Below are positions 10,942 to 21,878 of a stretch of 64,000 nt of DNA, piece by piece (the first letter of the stretch is position 1; every line of letters begins with the position of its first letter). The notes beneath the pieces are model-generated. The model saw only the letters and a program-made list of their open reading frames with translations, had not been told where the DNA came from and did not search any database. Source of the stretch: Trachythela sp. YZ-2020 (taxonomy: Eukaryota > Cnidaria > Anthozoa > Malacalcyonacea > Clavulariidae). The stretch lies in assembly GCA_016169945.1 (NCBI GenBank), contig JADLSH010000395.1, forward strand, positions 9,638,001 to 9,702,000, read 5' to 3'. The position numbers and the translations under genes were made by a program.

Positions 10942-13900
10942 TTACATTAATTGTTTTAGATTTATTTTAAAAAGCTGAAAATTATTAGATTGTTTTAGTT
11001 CAAGAGATAATGAGTTCCATTCAGACAGAGATTGGTATACAAATTGTTGTTTTCCCCAATTAGTTCGAGAGAGTGGTAGATGGTAGTGGTTATTTTGGCG
11101 GGTTTCATAGGTATGAATTTGGGAGTTTTTTGTCAGGTGAAAATCAAAGTCGACCATATTGTTAATGGATTTGAAGGCACAGATACAACGGTGGTATTTT
11201 CGGCGAAGGGAAAGGGGTTTCCAGTCAAGAGTGTGTAAAGCTTCAGTAGCAGAGGAGTGGCGGGAAGATCAAGGATAATTCTGGCAGCGTTATGTTGTAG
11301 GGTTTGAAGGTGATTCATCAGAGTAGTGTTATTTTTGTCTCCCCATACGATATCACTGTAGTCGAACAGAGGGATGACAAGGCTGTTGTAGATGGTTAGT
11401 CTAGCTTGTAGTGGCAGTAAGTACGTTATGAGGCAAATAAGACCAAGGCGCTGATTAACCTTCTTGCTAATGTTGTCAATATGGTCTGACCAGGTTAGAT
11501 TTTGTTGGATCGTCACTCCCAAGTATTTAAAAGCGTTCATTCTATCAAGGGTGATGGAGACATTTTCGAATTTGGTGAGCTTTCGAGAACTACCGTATAA
11601 AACAAACTTGCACTTGGAGATATTAAGTGTCAGAAGATTGGTGTTGAACCATTAGCATAACCGTTTTAAGTCAGAGTTTAGTTTGCTTTCAAGATCGTCA
11701 GTGTTGTTTGATGAAAAGTATATCACAGTATCGTCGGCATATAAGGATATTTTGCAATGATTAGTACAAGAAGATAAGTCATTAATGTATAAAAGGAAAA
11801 GTAGTGGACCCAAGTAGGAACTCCGACAGAAGACTTGAATGAAGAAACAGTATTATCTACGGCAGTGACATTATTTCTATTCGTAAGGTATGATTTGAAC
11901 CAATTAACAGATTTGTTGGAGAGACCAGATGAGATAAGCTTGTCAAAGAGAAGGGAATGGTCAACAGTGTCAAAGGCTTTAGACAGGTCAAGAAACACAG
12001 CTCCCGTTACTAAACCCTTATCCATGTTTCCTAAAATGGTGTCTGTGAGGTGTGCAAGTGCAATACTAGTGGAAATTCTAGGTCTAAAACCAAATGATGT
12101 GGTGATAATATCTTGTTTTCAATAAGATAGGTGTAGACTTGAGAGTGAACTGCTTTCTCAAGAACTTTGCTGATGGTTGGAAGTATTGTGATTGATATGT
12201 AATTGCTAGCATTGGATTAATCGCCAGATTTATAAATTGCTGTAACTTTGCCAGATTTCCAGATTGACGGGAATGTCGAGGAGTCAAGTGAACTATTAAA
12301 TAATTTGGTGAGAATAGGACTTATGATGCTGGAGGAGTCTTTAAGTAGTCTTGCACTGATTTTATCCAGTCCTATAGCTTTGTTTGTTTTAAGCTTGCTC
12401 AAAACACTGAACACATAGCTCTCTTCGACTGGATGGAAAACAATTTCATTTTCCGTAGAGCTACCGGAAGATTGCTGATTAGTGCACACATTCGGACAAA
12501 GATGTTGTAGGTTATTTTTTATTTTACTTGCTAATTTGGATCCTATGGTGGAGAAATTATTGTTCAATGACTCAGCTATTGACTTTGGGTCAGTGTGAGA
12601 GATGCCATTGGATAGAATACAGGAAGGTGAGGAGTGAGATTTTCGGGAGGAGATGTTGTTTAAGGTTGTCCATAATTCATTAAAGTTTCCTTTATTTTTG
12701 TTGATCAGGTTTGACTTAACAGCTTTACAGTGGTGGTGGTCGCGATCTTGCATTGTGTTACTTAAATTTGAGTTAAGCCAGGGTGTTTGGATTCCTTTTG
12801 TCCTAAGTTTCTTAATAGGGGCATGACAGTCAGCGATGTTTGTAAAGAGTTTGTTCCACTTACATATAGAGACTTTAATGTCTTGTTCATCGTTAATGAA
12901 GTTAAAGTCAGCGTCTTTGAGATCAGTAAGGAAAGATTGCTTAGAGTAAGTCTTAAAGGATCTATATTCGATGACTCTACCTGGGGCTCTACGTACTCCC
13001 GATTTAATGACACAGTAGATAAGAGAATAGTCACTAAGGTTGACGTGTAAAACTCCAGAGGCGACTATTCGATGATTGTTGTTGGCAAAAAGAAGATCTA
13101 TCATTGTTGTAGAGTTTTGCGTTATTCTCGTAGGTTTGTCTATAAGTTGTTCAAGATTGTATATATTGGTCCAATGCAGTAGTTTTCTCTTGAGGACTCG
13201 TGAAGTATCATTTTTTGTAGTTAAGAAAGTGACATTAAAATCACCAAGTAGTAGTAGTTCAGCTTCCGACGGAATAGAGGATAAGACAGTATCAAGTTCT
13301 TCAATAAGCAAGTCTAACGATTGGTCAGGGGCTCTGTAGATAGTGAATATGAAAAGGGTTTTGCTATTAGGACGAGTAATTTCGATAACGGTTGATTCAA
13401 TTTTATTACTCTGTAAGTCAGTCCGGGTTCTGTAGGGGATACCATCTCTGACAAAAGCTAACGTACCGCCACCAGGTTTTTCATTGTGATCATTCCTAGA
13501 TAGTGTGTAGCCACAAATGGAAATTTATCCATCCGTTATACTAGAGGTTAGCCATGTTTCAGAAATTGTAAGTATATCAAACGGTTTATCATTAAGTAGA
13601 AGTTTTATGGTGTCTATTTTATTATAGATGCTTCGGATATTGAAATGTGCGACTTTAAGTCCCAGAGAATGTAGAAAACTGTTTGCCTGTTGGGTATTAG
13701 AGATAGATTCGGGACCAGGGTTGGATTGAACATCAGCAGATAAACAAACGAGCAAAATTGTGTATAATAATAGTCGGCATCCAAAGTAGACCTTTAGTGA
13801 GTTCAGCAATGGCTTTCGTTTAACATTTTTCTGTTGACGACCGTATTTAACCATGTTCATGGCTTGAGAAGTTACAATGTCCTTGCATATATAGAAGATA

Positions 13901-14004
13901 GCATGTTGGGGTAAGCGATTAGAGATACGATTGTTTGGGTTATAAAAACCAAGTAAGGTGATGTAGGTGTAGAGAAACAGCCAAAGACAAATGTTTCGGT
14001 GCAA
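10942..14004 (-). pseudogene. LINE-2 ORF2: 2A leader, endonuclease, reverse transcriptase
   Basis: One frame runs from 14004 to 12217 with a single TAA at 13527-13525. It starts with a hydrophobic leader ending in DVQSNPGP (13734-13711). The APE endonuclease follows, with GDFN near 13245 and a final SDY near 13035 where SDH is normal, so the catalytic His is missing. Reverse transcriptase motifs then appear in shifted frames: YKSGD near 12220, [12 protein letters not shown] near 11980, a GVPQGS-type box that has lost a few bases near 11830, and YADD at 11741-11730. The C-terminal WN..L tail ends at 10942. Frameshifts near 12110, 11830, 11650 and 11150 make it inactive. Confidence 0.85.
13711..13734 (-). 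other. 2A-like motif DVQSNPGP in LINE-2
   Basis: The eight codons read D-V-Q-S-N-P-G-P after a hydrophobic segment. The invariant NPGP of 2A ribosome-skipping peptides is present; the usual Glu of D-x-E-x-NPGP is Gln. 2A-like sequences are known near the N-terminus of animal non-LTR retrotransposon proteins, where they can act in skipping or as part of a signal sequence. Whether this copy works cannot be told from sequence. Confidence 0.7.
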
Positions 14005-14607
14005 AACTGTATTAAGTTTAACAATATCATGATGGAGAAGTGCGTTTATGTACAGGTTCAGTTTAGTTACTTATGGTTGCGACACGAGGATAGTTAGTAG
14101 AGGATAACAATCAGTAATAACCATGCAGCAACAAGAACACAAAGTCTGTAAATATTGTTCAGGATAGTGATACCATTATCGTAGTATTGATATATAGCAT
14201 GCAGTAGAGAATGTTTAATACACTGTTGACAGATTGGAAGTTAATATCATGACAATAATAATATACGAATCACTCACGATATACAACATCAAATTGGACA
14301 AGAGTAATATCAAAATGCTACAAATAGACAGACAAACACGAATCCGAGATAAAAACTTTACTTTAGATGACTACCCGCAGGTGAAAAAATAAGTTGTTGC
14401 CATGACAAATGACGCAAGACACGATTAGTAATATAAAAATTCCAACGGTCAAATAATTCAATTGACTGTAGTATAAATTGTCATAGACAGATATACACCA
14501 AAACTTGACACAAAGACGGGAACACAATACGTAGAACACTGAGAGAGTTTCAAACAAGTCCAATGAGTCGTTGATGAGAAAAGCAAAGCAGTGATAAACA
14601 AATAACA

Positions 14608-14934
14608 TTGAATTGTGGAACCCTAAATTTATTGGAAGGTGACTCTGTCATGGCTGATAAAGGCTTCGAGATAGGTGATATGCTGCAGGGTGTTTCTCTC
14701 AATATCCGTCCATTTCTGAGAGAAAAGGACCACTTGTCCATTGACGAAGAAACTGAAACTCTGAGAATTGCCTCTGTGAGGATTCATGTTGAACGTGCTA
14801 TTACACGGATAAAGACTTTTAAAATCTTAAAAACTATATATCCCATAACATTAAGTTCAGATCTAAATAAGATCTGGGTTGTTTGTTAATATTTGACAAA
14901 CTTTTTGCCACCTTTAATAAATAATCCAGAATAA
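14608..14934 (+). pseudogene. Harbinger-type (DDE_4) transposase, C-terminal fragment
   Basis: The frame contains DSVMADKGFEIGDML, then NIRPFL, and RIHVERAITRIKTFKIL. This is the C-terminal half of the DDE_4 nuclease typical of THAP-linked Harbinger transposases: the Asp of MADKGF and the Glu of HVERAI are the second and third acidic residues. A TAA at about 14887 breaks the frame, but coding clearly continues (YLTNFLPPLINN) to a second TAA at 14932-14934. The N-terminal half is missing because LINE-2's 5' end abuts at about 14590. The THAP exons at 1.1-1.8 kb are on the other strand and need not be related. Confidence 0.75.
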
Positions 14935-15360
14935 TAGTGTTAATACCGAAAGTAAATCAGGAACGTAACACCACAATTGTTGTAAAGATAAATAGTCTGG
15001 ATTAAATACGTAATGTAGCTCTGATGGGGAGTGAGTTGGAAAATGTATGTATGTAATTGATTTGGATAAGTAAAGCATACATAAAAGACACCAATGAACA
15101 CAATTGTTGGAGGGGTTTTCAGTATCCTCATTTCAGTTTAAATGCTGTTTATGCTAAGCAAATGTCTAATATGTCAGAAAACATTCACACCTCATCCAGA
15201 GAGAAATGGGAGTTGAATCCCCTCCTCTCTTTGAATGACCCAAGGAAGGAGTGTCTTGGGACACATGTGGTGAATTGGAGCAATTGTCCCTGTTTCAGTT
15301 CATTTCACACTTGTCCCAATTCACCCCCTGTTACAGTACCCTACATTACTAGTAGATTTT
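14935..15360. other. No gene recognised
   Basis: No supportable feature. A plus-strand open frame at 15057-15368 has no recognisable domain. Confidence 0.4.
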
Positions 15361-15723
15361 TTATTTAGGTGCTAAACTAGGAAGAATAAATGAACAATAA
15401 AAATCTGTTAGCTCTGGTACCATTTTCTTCTCCCAGAGACTAATGTCTCGATGCAACCTTTGGACATGAATGTCAGTGTTAGTATGAACGACAAAGTCAA
15501 GCCAGGGCAGTCCTAAAATGTTCATTGTCCCTTGGCACTGGTAGAAATATTCATGTTTGTCCTTCAGCTTTAGGCCAGAGGTAGTGTTTTTCAAAAAGAA
15601 GCGTTTATCTCCATTGACAGCATCAAGTACTGTCATGTCCTTCTTTGAGTATGGACACTTTATCTCCACACATCCAACTACCATACCATCTTCCACAACA
15701 ATACCATCAGGACTGCAGGCAAG
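15361..15723 (-). pseudogene. YqaJ-like nuclease, C-terminal part
   Basis: Read on the minus strand this begins LACSPDGIVV, then VGCVEIKCPYSKKD and YFYQCQGTMNILG, and ends after a WEKKMVPELTDFY helix at 15361. That is the catalytic half of a YqaJ/lambda-exonuclease-type nuclease fold: the Asp of SPDG, the E-x-K of EIKCP and the Gln of YYQ-x-Q. Animal copies are often carried by mobile elements. The N-terminal half is at 21514-21878, on the other side of hAT-2. The 8 bases 15716-15723 are one copy of the hAT target duplication. Confidence 0.75.
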
Positions 15724-16417
15724 CAGGGGCCGATGTAGGATTTTTCGTACATTAGTAAAAAAATTCGTTCCTGAACATCGGGGGGGGGGGTCGCCAAGTG
15801 AATTAATGTGTCCTGTTTTACGAATACATGTTACGTGAAAAATTACTGTTTCGCCCAATGTCAGGGCTTGTCATCATGCCTAGGAAACACATAACACCAT
15901 AAGGGTATCTTGTGATTCTGACATGGATAGCCCTCTTTCACAGGAAAAAATTGTTTTAAGGTGCCAGCACTCGCCTTCACACCTTTGCTCCAGAGCGAAA
16001 GGAGTTTGGTTGGACATGGGGATTATATGGGACATTTTATAGATGTGAAACCACTCTTTTCACACCAATCCCAGTCAATTCCAACGCAATACCCCCTCCC
16101 CGGGCCCACCTAACCTATAAACCTAAGTCCTAACTTAAAATAGATTGACTTAAAATTTAAAAATTGTTATGTAATTGCATGGTTTACATAGGAATATTTT
16201 GTCCTTTTACATGGATGGTCAAATGATTGTCAAATATAGTGATGCAGTTTAAAACATTTGATTGATTGTTAATTCGCAGGAAGAGAATTTCCACGTTTAA
16301 TTCAAAGTGCTTTGAAACTTAGTCGTTCTTAAAATTGTATGGAGCTTAAATTATTTCTTAAATGATTAATTATCATTCATGATTCATATATGTTAATTAC
16401 CGTAAGACGTAAGTTAA

Positions 16418-17693
16418 TCAGAATACCAGGTAAAATGTTATATAAAGCGAAAAAGTTAAGTAATCAATTACTTTTTCAATATCTGGGATAATCTTGTGAT
16501 GAATCTGCATCAAGGCTAGACCGTTTAACCGTTCTTCAACCATTGTACTACGCTGGTAGTTCTTAAGTGTCCTCAATGCCGAAATGGTTCTTTCACACTC
16601 ACAAGAAGTGATGGGAAGTGTTCCTAAAATACGGAGAATAACTTTGATATTTTCAAAACCATCAAAACTGATAGGTTTTAATGTTGTGGGAATGTTGTCA
16701 GGAAGAAGTCGGATAAGGCAAGTCGTCAATATAAAAATTGGCAACAACTTTGAATTCATCCCGCCAGTCTTTCCCTTTCTCTTTCAAAGACATCATCTTT
16801 GTTGGTACAACGCTTAATCCTTTATAAACGTTAACACTATCAGTATCAAACCTGTGTTGTAAAGCAGAATTAGTATGGTCAAGTAACAGAATACTTATGG
16901 TACGCTTATAATATTCTAAGATTTACTTATATGGAGGATTGGATATAGTTGTTTGTCTCCCTACTGTCCTAGGTTTGCTCTCTTATACCTCAACTTTTTC
17001 AGCTAAATCCAATGCCTCGGCATACCAGGCATCATGGAAAGAATCAATGGCATTTCTAAAGTTAATAAAATCATTTTTCATAGTGTTAATTAAATGAATA
17101 CCATCCATAATATCAATACTCTTTCCCTGTAGTAATAAAGTTACTGGAAGAAGTCTATCAAGAATATTGTGAGAAATGACCAAAGTTGCAATAAATTCAA
17201 ACTTTGCTACAAGATCAAAAAAATTAGAAGCATCAGTGACAAGGTTTGGTCTATAGCTCCTTTCTACATTATCTTTCATCTCCTTGAGTGTATCATATAA
17301 AGGGACAAAAAGCTCAATAAATGTATCCAAACCCGCAATTCGCTCAACCCATCTGGTCCGACAAACATCTACCAGCCGTTTCTTTCTGACTTTCTCTGTC
17401 AGAATAATTGCGGACATTTTCCTCAAAAGGCATGTTGCGTGTCTGGGAGATATTAATAAAATTTGAGACATCTTTAACATGTTTCATCATAGTAGTCACC
17501 TCAACAACAGTCAAAGAATCGCATACAGCTAAATTAAGTCGATGGCTATAACAATGAGTATAAAGAGCTTTCTCATTGAGACATAAAATATTAGCTGACA
17601 AACCATTGATATGTCCTGCCACAGCACCTGCACCGTCATAACCTTTCCCTCAACAATCATCAATAGATAAAGTCAGGTTATTAAGAGCTTCTA
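16418..17693 (-). pseudogene. hAT-2 transposase, catalytic C-terminal half
   Basis: From 17693 downward the minus strand reads DDC-stop-GKGYDGAGAVAGH (the stop is TGA where relatives have Arg), then CYSHRLNLAV, CRTRWVERIAGLDTF, and a long helical part with ILDRLLPVTLLLQGKS. A VGRQTTISNPP segment near 16960 and LPITSCECERTISALR near 16600 follow; the last is the hAT dimerisation region with the catalytic Glu. This is the ZMYM/TTF type of hAT transposase. Frames shift at about 17480, 16980 and 16760. The segment that should link it to the TTF finger, including the first catalytic Asp, is gone and Harbinger sequence lies there instead. Confidence 0.8.
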
Positions 17694-17790
17694 AAGGTCC
17701 ATTTACACGGCGCGATTGTTGTATACGATGGTTCGTAAAAATGGGGTATACACATCGTATACGACACAAATCGTATCGTGTAAACGGCCC
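17694..17790. repeat. Short inverted-repeat element
   Basis: GGTCCATTTACACG at the left and CGTGTAAACGGCCCC at the right are imperfect inverse copies, and the TATACGAT words inside also pair. The piece interrupts hAT-2 coding sequence. It may be a tiny MITE, or one end of the Harbinger element whose transposase follows at 18.3-19.4 kb, since TTTACACG-type termini occur in that superfamily. A TAA precedes it on the left. Confidence 0.5.
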
Positions 17791-18329
17791 CACAACTTGC
17801 TTATGATTGTTGTATACAATACGAAAAAGTTGTAGGAATTTTAAATCTTGTTTTAAAATCATACAACTTTCCTACAATTTTTTTGTTAAAAATGGCGGAA
17901 GTCGAAAGAGCGAAGAACAGCAAAAACAGAGTTTGGGCTAATGAAACCTATTTCGGAAGTGGTCTATTATCTCAACATACACGTCACAGTGGTCACGGCA
18001 CATGTTTCAATATATTGTGAATTTTATATACTTGTTATAATCCGAAATTCAACATCATTTCAATTTAAAGTTTTATAGGTAAGTTTATAGTTCCATTTTT
18101 AGACATATTGACCACTTTTTGTATGTATAATGAGAAGTTTATCACGTTTTACAGTTTAAAATACAAATACATTAAAGCCACAAACTTCACAAACAGTTTC
18201 AGCTACTTCCATTTTGCACTGATTTGTAAATATTATAAAATGTTATATAAAGAAAGGCAAAGTTATTTGAATTCTATAATGAATCATGTTCCAATATCAA
18301 ATTATGTGACTGTATATTCTGTTATTATA

Positions 18330-19365
18330 CTAAGACATTCCACTGCCAAGGCACCTGGCCTTCATTGTTAAAATGTTCACACAATGCTTGTCGAATATCT
18401 TCGGCTTTGACAGATTGCCTCCCCTTTCTGCTGTTGGAAATGGACACCATTCCACTTGAGACAAGTTCTTCATTTCTCCAGCTGCCATGCCTAACTTCTC
18501 CATCTTGGTCTTCACTATCAACAGAACCTGGAGGAATGTACCTACTGGAATTGGTAGATCGGAGGGCCAAAGTTGCAAGGACAACTTTTGTAACATTATC
18601 TGGTTTGATTGAAATGCGAAAAACATTCTCACTGACATGCCTGCCCCTTGAAAGCCTATAGTTGAAGGTTATTTTTTCATCTGTGAGAGCTCTTTGGGCA
18701 AAGGGCTTCATAACGTTTGGCTTGAGGGAAAAAGCATCATCACCAACAAGGAAGTATGCAACTGGAATTCTCTCGTCATCAACAAGATCCTGAGAGAGCG
18801 ACAAAGGAAGTGAAGTGCATTGTTGACCAACTTTTTCCAGAAAATGGTGTTTTTCATCACGCTGCCATCACTAATTCTGCCCTGGCAACCAACATCAGCA
18901 AAAATGAAGTTGTAATCTGCAACAACAACTGCCATTAGAACAATGCTGAAGAGACCTTTGTAATTATAGAATTCCGAACCACTTTTAGGCGGGTGTATAA
19001 TTCTGATATGTTTCCCATCTGCAGCACCAACGCAATGTCGAAGTTGCCATTTTTCCTCGAATCCTGTCGCTATCTTCAGCCAGTCCTCTTCACTTTCAGG
19101 GAATTTCAAATATTCACTCTTCAATGTATTATAGATAACGTCACATACTTCTGGTACTATGCGACATATGGAAGGCACAGAGACACGGAACTGATAATGC
19201 AAACTGGCATATGACTCTCCGGTAGCCAAGAATCTCAATGTTAAAGCTAGCCTCTGCCCTGTAGGTATTGCCTCTCTCATATTTGTATCTTTCTTCTGCA
19301 ATTGACACTTGCCCTGTAGGTATTGCCTCTCTCATATTTGTATCTTTCTTCTACAATTGACACTT
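18330..19365 (-). pseudogene. PIF/Harbinger transposase inside hAT-2
   Basis: The minus strand encodes the helix-turn-helix-like region TGQRLALTLRFLATGES, then CVGAADGKHIRI (first catalytic Asp), DVGCQGRISDGSVMKN (second Asp), VGDDAFSLKPNVMKPF and YRLSRGRHVSENVFRI (catalytic Glu). It ends near 18330. Two lesions are visible: a frameshift near 18810 and a 55-bp tandem duplication (19256-19310 and 19311-19365) in the N-terminal coding part. The Harbinger partner gene, a Myb-like protein, is not visible. The transposase sits where the hAT-2 linker should be, so it entered after hAT-2. Confidence 0.8.
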
Positions 19366-19582
19366 TCTTCAACATTTTGCTAGATTTACCAGGAAAGCGA
19401 TCTCCAAACAGAACACATGACAAGCAGAATGCACCATCTTGAGAAGGTGAATAACAAAGCCAGGAATATAATTCTAGCCAATCATACCTGAAGCTTCTGC
19501 AACTAGTCTTAGGAAATGAATGTTTTTTGTCAGGTCTAAATACATTTTGAATAAGATTACAATTATGAACAAGATGCCACAT
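19366..19582 (-). pseudogene. TTF-type zinc finger of hAT-2
   Basis: About 70 residues read NVFRPDKKHSFPKT, then SFRYDWLELYSWLCYSP and GAFCLSCVLFGDRF. This is the N-terminal TTF/ZMYM-type DNA-binding finger that precedes the DUF4371 hAT transposase core. It ends against the Harbinger coding sequence near 19365. Upstream it overlaps the end of the OTU/vertnin-like frame. Confidence 0.7.
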
Positions 19583-20381
19583 TAAAAAACGTAGCGATAT
19601 TTGAGGCTTTTTGGGGAAGAATTGGAGAAACTTTTTGTCTCTTGGTAGATGCTTGGGAAGAAGCAGCTACAGGTTTTCTTTTAAGCTGCTGTGTATAAAA
19701 AAGAAGAGGAACAAAATGATTTGACCGGAACATTGTTCCAGCTGTTACAGTACCTTCATAACAAAACAGAATATGAAGGTCATCCAAACCTTTCTTTGGA
19801 GTTAAGCGTGGTCGAATCATGCGATTAAAGAACAGTTTATACCTATGCTCCCCACAATCAGGATAATAAGTCAATATAGTCCCATTTAAAACAGAAGCGA
19901 GACCCAATATGCAGATAAATGATGACCACTTCTTCTCACTGCAATTAAGAATGGCCTCCTGTCTAACCAAGTTGGCTTTAGTGCAATCTGTGTCTAAACA
20001 CTCCTCAGAAACAGACATGGGTAAAAGATTATTAATACTTTTGCTGAAGTACTCAGCATGCTCATTTAGAACAGAAGAGAAGCAAGGGTGCTGAGAATAA
20101 AATTCAGCATTAGTAAAAAGCTCTATTGACGTCAAGATTCTCAACGGTTCCAATAGACTATTGTTACCTACTTGTACCAAGACGCATATCTGATTAATAT
20201 ATAAAGTCCAAATTCCACAAGAGGCATAAACAAAATATAAACAAACTGAAACTGCCTGTATTAAGCTGCAGTATTTATGTAAATTGACTGAAATATTATG
20301 TAAATTTCGTCTGTTATTATTATACGCGTATCCGCCGATTTTATAGCATGTGCGTACACAGACCATGGTACAGAAGCACAA
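19563..20381 (-). CDS. OTU/vertnin-like protein fragment inside hAT-2
   Basis: From about 20190 down the frame is convincingly coding: a helical part with LEPLRILTSIELF, then WSSFICILGLASVLN, ILTYYPDCG, FNRMIRPR, LHILFCYEG and FRSNHFVPLLF, and finally a basic tail. The series (a Trp-led helix, LASVLN, a YYP turn, FNR..PR, then NHFVPL) is one I know from vertnin-like and OTU-like proteins common in cnidarian repeats; the His of NHFVPL would be the candidate catalytic residue. The first 60 residues look like intron. It lies upstream of the TTF finger on the same strand, so it may be a fused N-terminal part of the hAT-2 protein. Function is inferred from resemblance only. Confidence 0.5.
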   Translation of the reverse strand: MCFCTMVCVRTCYKIGGYAYNNNRRNLHNISVNLHKYCSLIQAVSVCLYFVYASCGIWTLYINQICVLVQVGNNSLLEPLRILTSIELFTNAEFYSQHPCFSSVLNEHAEYFSKSINNLLPMSVSEECLDTDCTKANLVRQEAILNCSEKKWSSFICILGLASVLNGTILTYYPDCGEHRYKLFFNRMIRPRLTPKKGLDDLHILFCYEGTVTAGTMFRSNHFVPLLFYTQQLKRKPVAASSQASTKRQKVSPILPQKASNIATFFNVASCS

Positions 20382-20783
20382 TCCACTACAGTCTACAACA
20401 GGTATAATGCTATATCTAGCTAATTTCCAGTAACATCAGATCTAAGATAGAAAACATTAAACAAACTGGGGTTACAGTATTGATTATTGTGTAAGTAAAA
20501 TATTAACCCAGTTTTCTAGTACATATATGTAATCTATAGCATTGAATAACAAAATATAGTTGCTTCTCGAGTTTTATTCATAGCAGAAACATGTGCCATG
20601 AATAAGTATTCACAATGGCAACATGATCCATTTTACTTGTTGTATACATGTTGTAGAGATCACATTACACAAAGCCATGCCACATTGTCATGGTATAAAG
20701 CATGTTATAGCATGTGCGTACACAGACCATGGTACAGAAGCACAATCCACTACAGTCTACAACAGCTATAATGCTATATCTAG
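20341..20783. repeat. 79-bp direct repeat, 364 bp apart
   Basis: The sequence at 20341-20419 recurs at 20705-20783 with a few differences (for example AACAGGTATA against AACAGCTATA). Both copies are in the same orientation inside hAT-2. A local duplication or a pair of short repeats would explain it. Confidence 0.75.
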
Positions 20784-20949
20784 TTAAAATAGAATATATT
20801 TACCTGAAGGCCGTACAAAACTTTTTTGTTTTCTCTTGAACGTACTTCGGGATATAAGATTCTGCACCAAAATTTTGTGCGAGGAAGAAGCTTGTGTTGT
20901 TCACAGCGCTCAATAGGTCTTAAATAGAACACTTCAGTACACCGTCTAT

Positions 20950-21132
20950 TCACTTCTTTATACCAGCTTCAATATCTTTAAGATGTTGTCTATCGTCTTT
21001 CTCTAAAGCAGCCTTTACGGCTTCGTAAATACTAACAGACATGGCTAGTATTAGTTCAGAACTTCTGATAAATTTTCTGATTGGCTTTGATTGCACCTTT
21101 GCGGTCAGAACGTCATAGACCTTTCCGTGCAT
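20950..21132 (-). CDS. Candidate first exon of the hAT-2 gene
   Basis: Sixty residues from an ATG at 21132 with a protein-like composition: a KVQSKPIRKFIRSSELI basic helix, then an acidic DDRQHLKDIEAG helix. A possible donor GTATAA lies at the GCTG/GTATAA junction shortly before the stop, so it could splice to the OTU/vertnin-like frame. It is close to the right terminus of hAT-2, where a first exon would be expected. I recognise no family. Confidence 0.35.
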   Translation of the reverse strand: MHGKVYDVLTAKVQSKPIRKFIRSSELILAMSVSIYEAVKAALEKDDRQHLKDIEAGIKK

Positions 21133-21513
21133 ACTAAAGCCTGAACGGTATGATCGATCAAAAAAATCCAGCCAATGGGAATTCAGGATTTTTTTGAATT
21201 AGCCAATCGGATAGCCTGTATTCGAGCCCCTGATCGCTTTAGCGATCAGAACTCCCCACAGATCGCGCAAAAATCGAGATAGCCAATCAGATGGCTGGAC
21301 TCAGAGCGTGCAAAACTCATGCGTAAGACTGCTTTTCTGCGCGTTCATGTTCGAAGGCCTGTTACTGCCTACTGGATGATATTTCTGAACTGGACTGTTA
21401 AACTTTCAATACAATACACTGCGCAACTGGACTGCTATTTTAATTTAACAATTTTCTGGCCAATTTTTACCTTAGTAACGCGATCGCTCTGATCACCCCT
21501 AGATCCGCCCCTG

Positions 21514-21878
21514 CAGCCAAGCCATGGCCATCTTGACCACAGCTTTTCACTTCCAAATTTTCTTTATTTCCTATGTTTTTGTATTTTTCTACAGCCTTGG
21601 ACTCGTTCTCAATACCCCCATTGTAGAGAAACTGGCATACAAAAACTGTGGCATTTAGTTTTCTCAGTGATAGTTTTTACAATCGAATTTGGTTCAACTG
21701 TCTTTCGCCTATTCATCACCTTCCCGAATACAGATGCAGTTATTCGAACTGATCTCTCAACATACCACTGTGCACTGCAACTTTTTTTTCTCACTCTTAC
21801 CTTGTGTCACTGATTTACTATGGCAACCAGACTCTGCATCATCTTAATCTCTGACTCTGTCATAATTTTCTTCGTCAT
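21514..21878 (-). pseudogene. YqaJ-like nuclease, N-terminal part
   Basis: The minus strand reads SCSAQWYVERSVRITASVFG, which is the start of a YqaJ-type nuclease domain (W...R..RITAS.FG). A one-base frame change near 21615 leads to GIENESKAVEKYKN, and another near 21535 to PWLG at the hAT border. PWLG-x-SPDG is the usual order, and the SPDG lies on the far side of hAT-2 at 15.7 kb. An in-frame TGA also occurs upstream near 21800. This gene was therefore split by the hAT and has decayed. No upstream exon was found. Confidence 0.7.

Larger units (their letters stand above)
10785..14590 (-). mobile_element. LINE-2, near full-length 2A-containing retrotransposon
   Basis: The 3' end shows AATAAA-like sequence and a TAA/ATT array near 10785-10806. 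Coding sequence covers 14004-10942. About 0.5 kb of 5' leader (about 14090-14590) resembles the leader of LINE-3 near 36050-36500, sharing the CCAACGGTCAAA and CTTGACACA blocks in the same order. That likeness helps place the 5' end close to 14590, next to an unrelated Harbinger fragment. The domain order (2A leader, APE endonuclease, reverse transcriptase) is that of the CR1/L2/Rex1 group. Confidence 0.8.
15724..21513. mobile_element. hAT-2 DNA transposon inserted in the YqaJ gene
   Basis: Left end CAGGGGCCGATGTAGGA and right end (read inward) CAGGGGCGGATCTAGGG form a hAT-type inverted pair. The flanking 8-mers CAGGCAAG (15716-15723) and CAGCCAAG (21514-21521) match at 7 of 8 positions. Outside the element the two halves of one YqaJ-like coding region face each other. 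The 5790-bp interior carries, on the minus strand, an N-terminal exon candidate, an OTU/vertnin-like frame, a TTF-type finger, an inserted Harbinger transposase and the hAT catalytic C-terminal half. Confidence 0.85.

Noticed and set aside
17892..18020. Plus-strand 42-codon frame starting MAEVERAKNSKNRVWANE
   Set aside because: It could be the start of a Harbinger Myb-like partner, but it is too short and has no recognisable motif.
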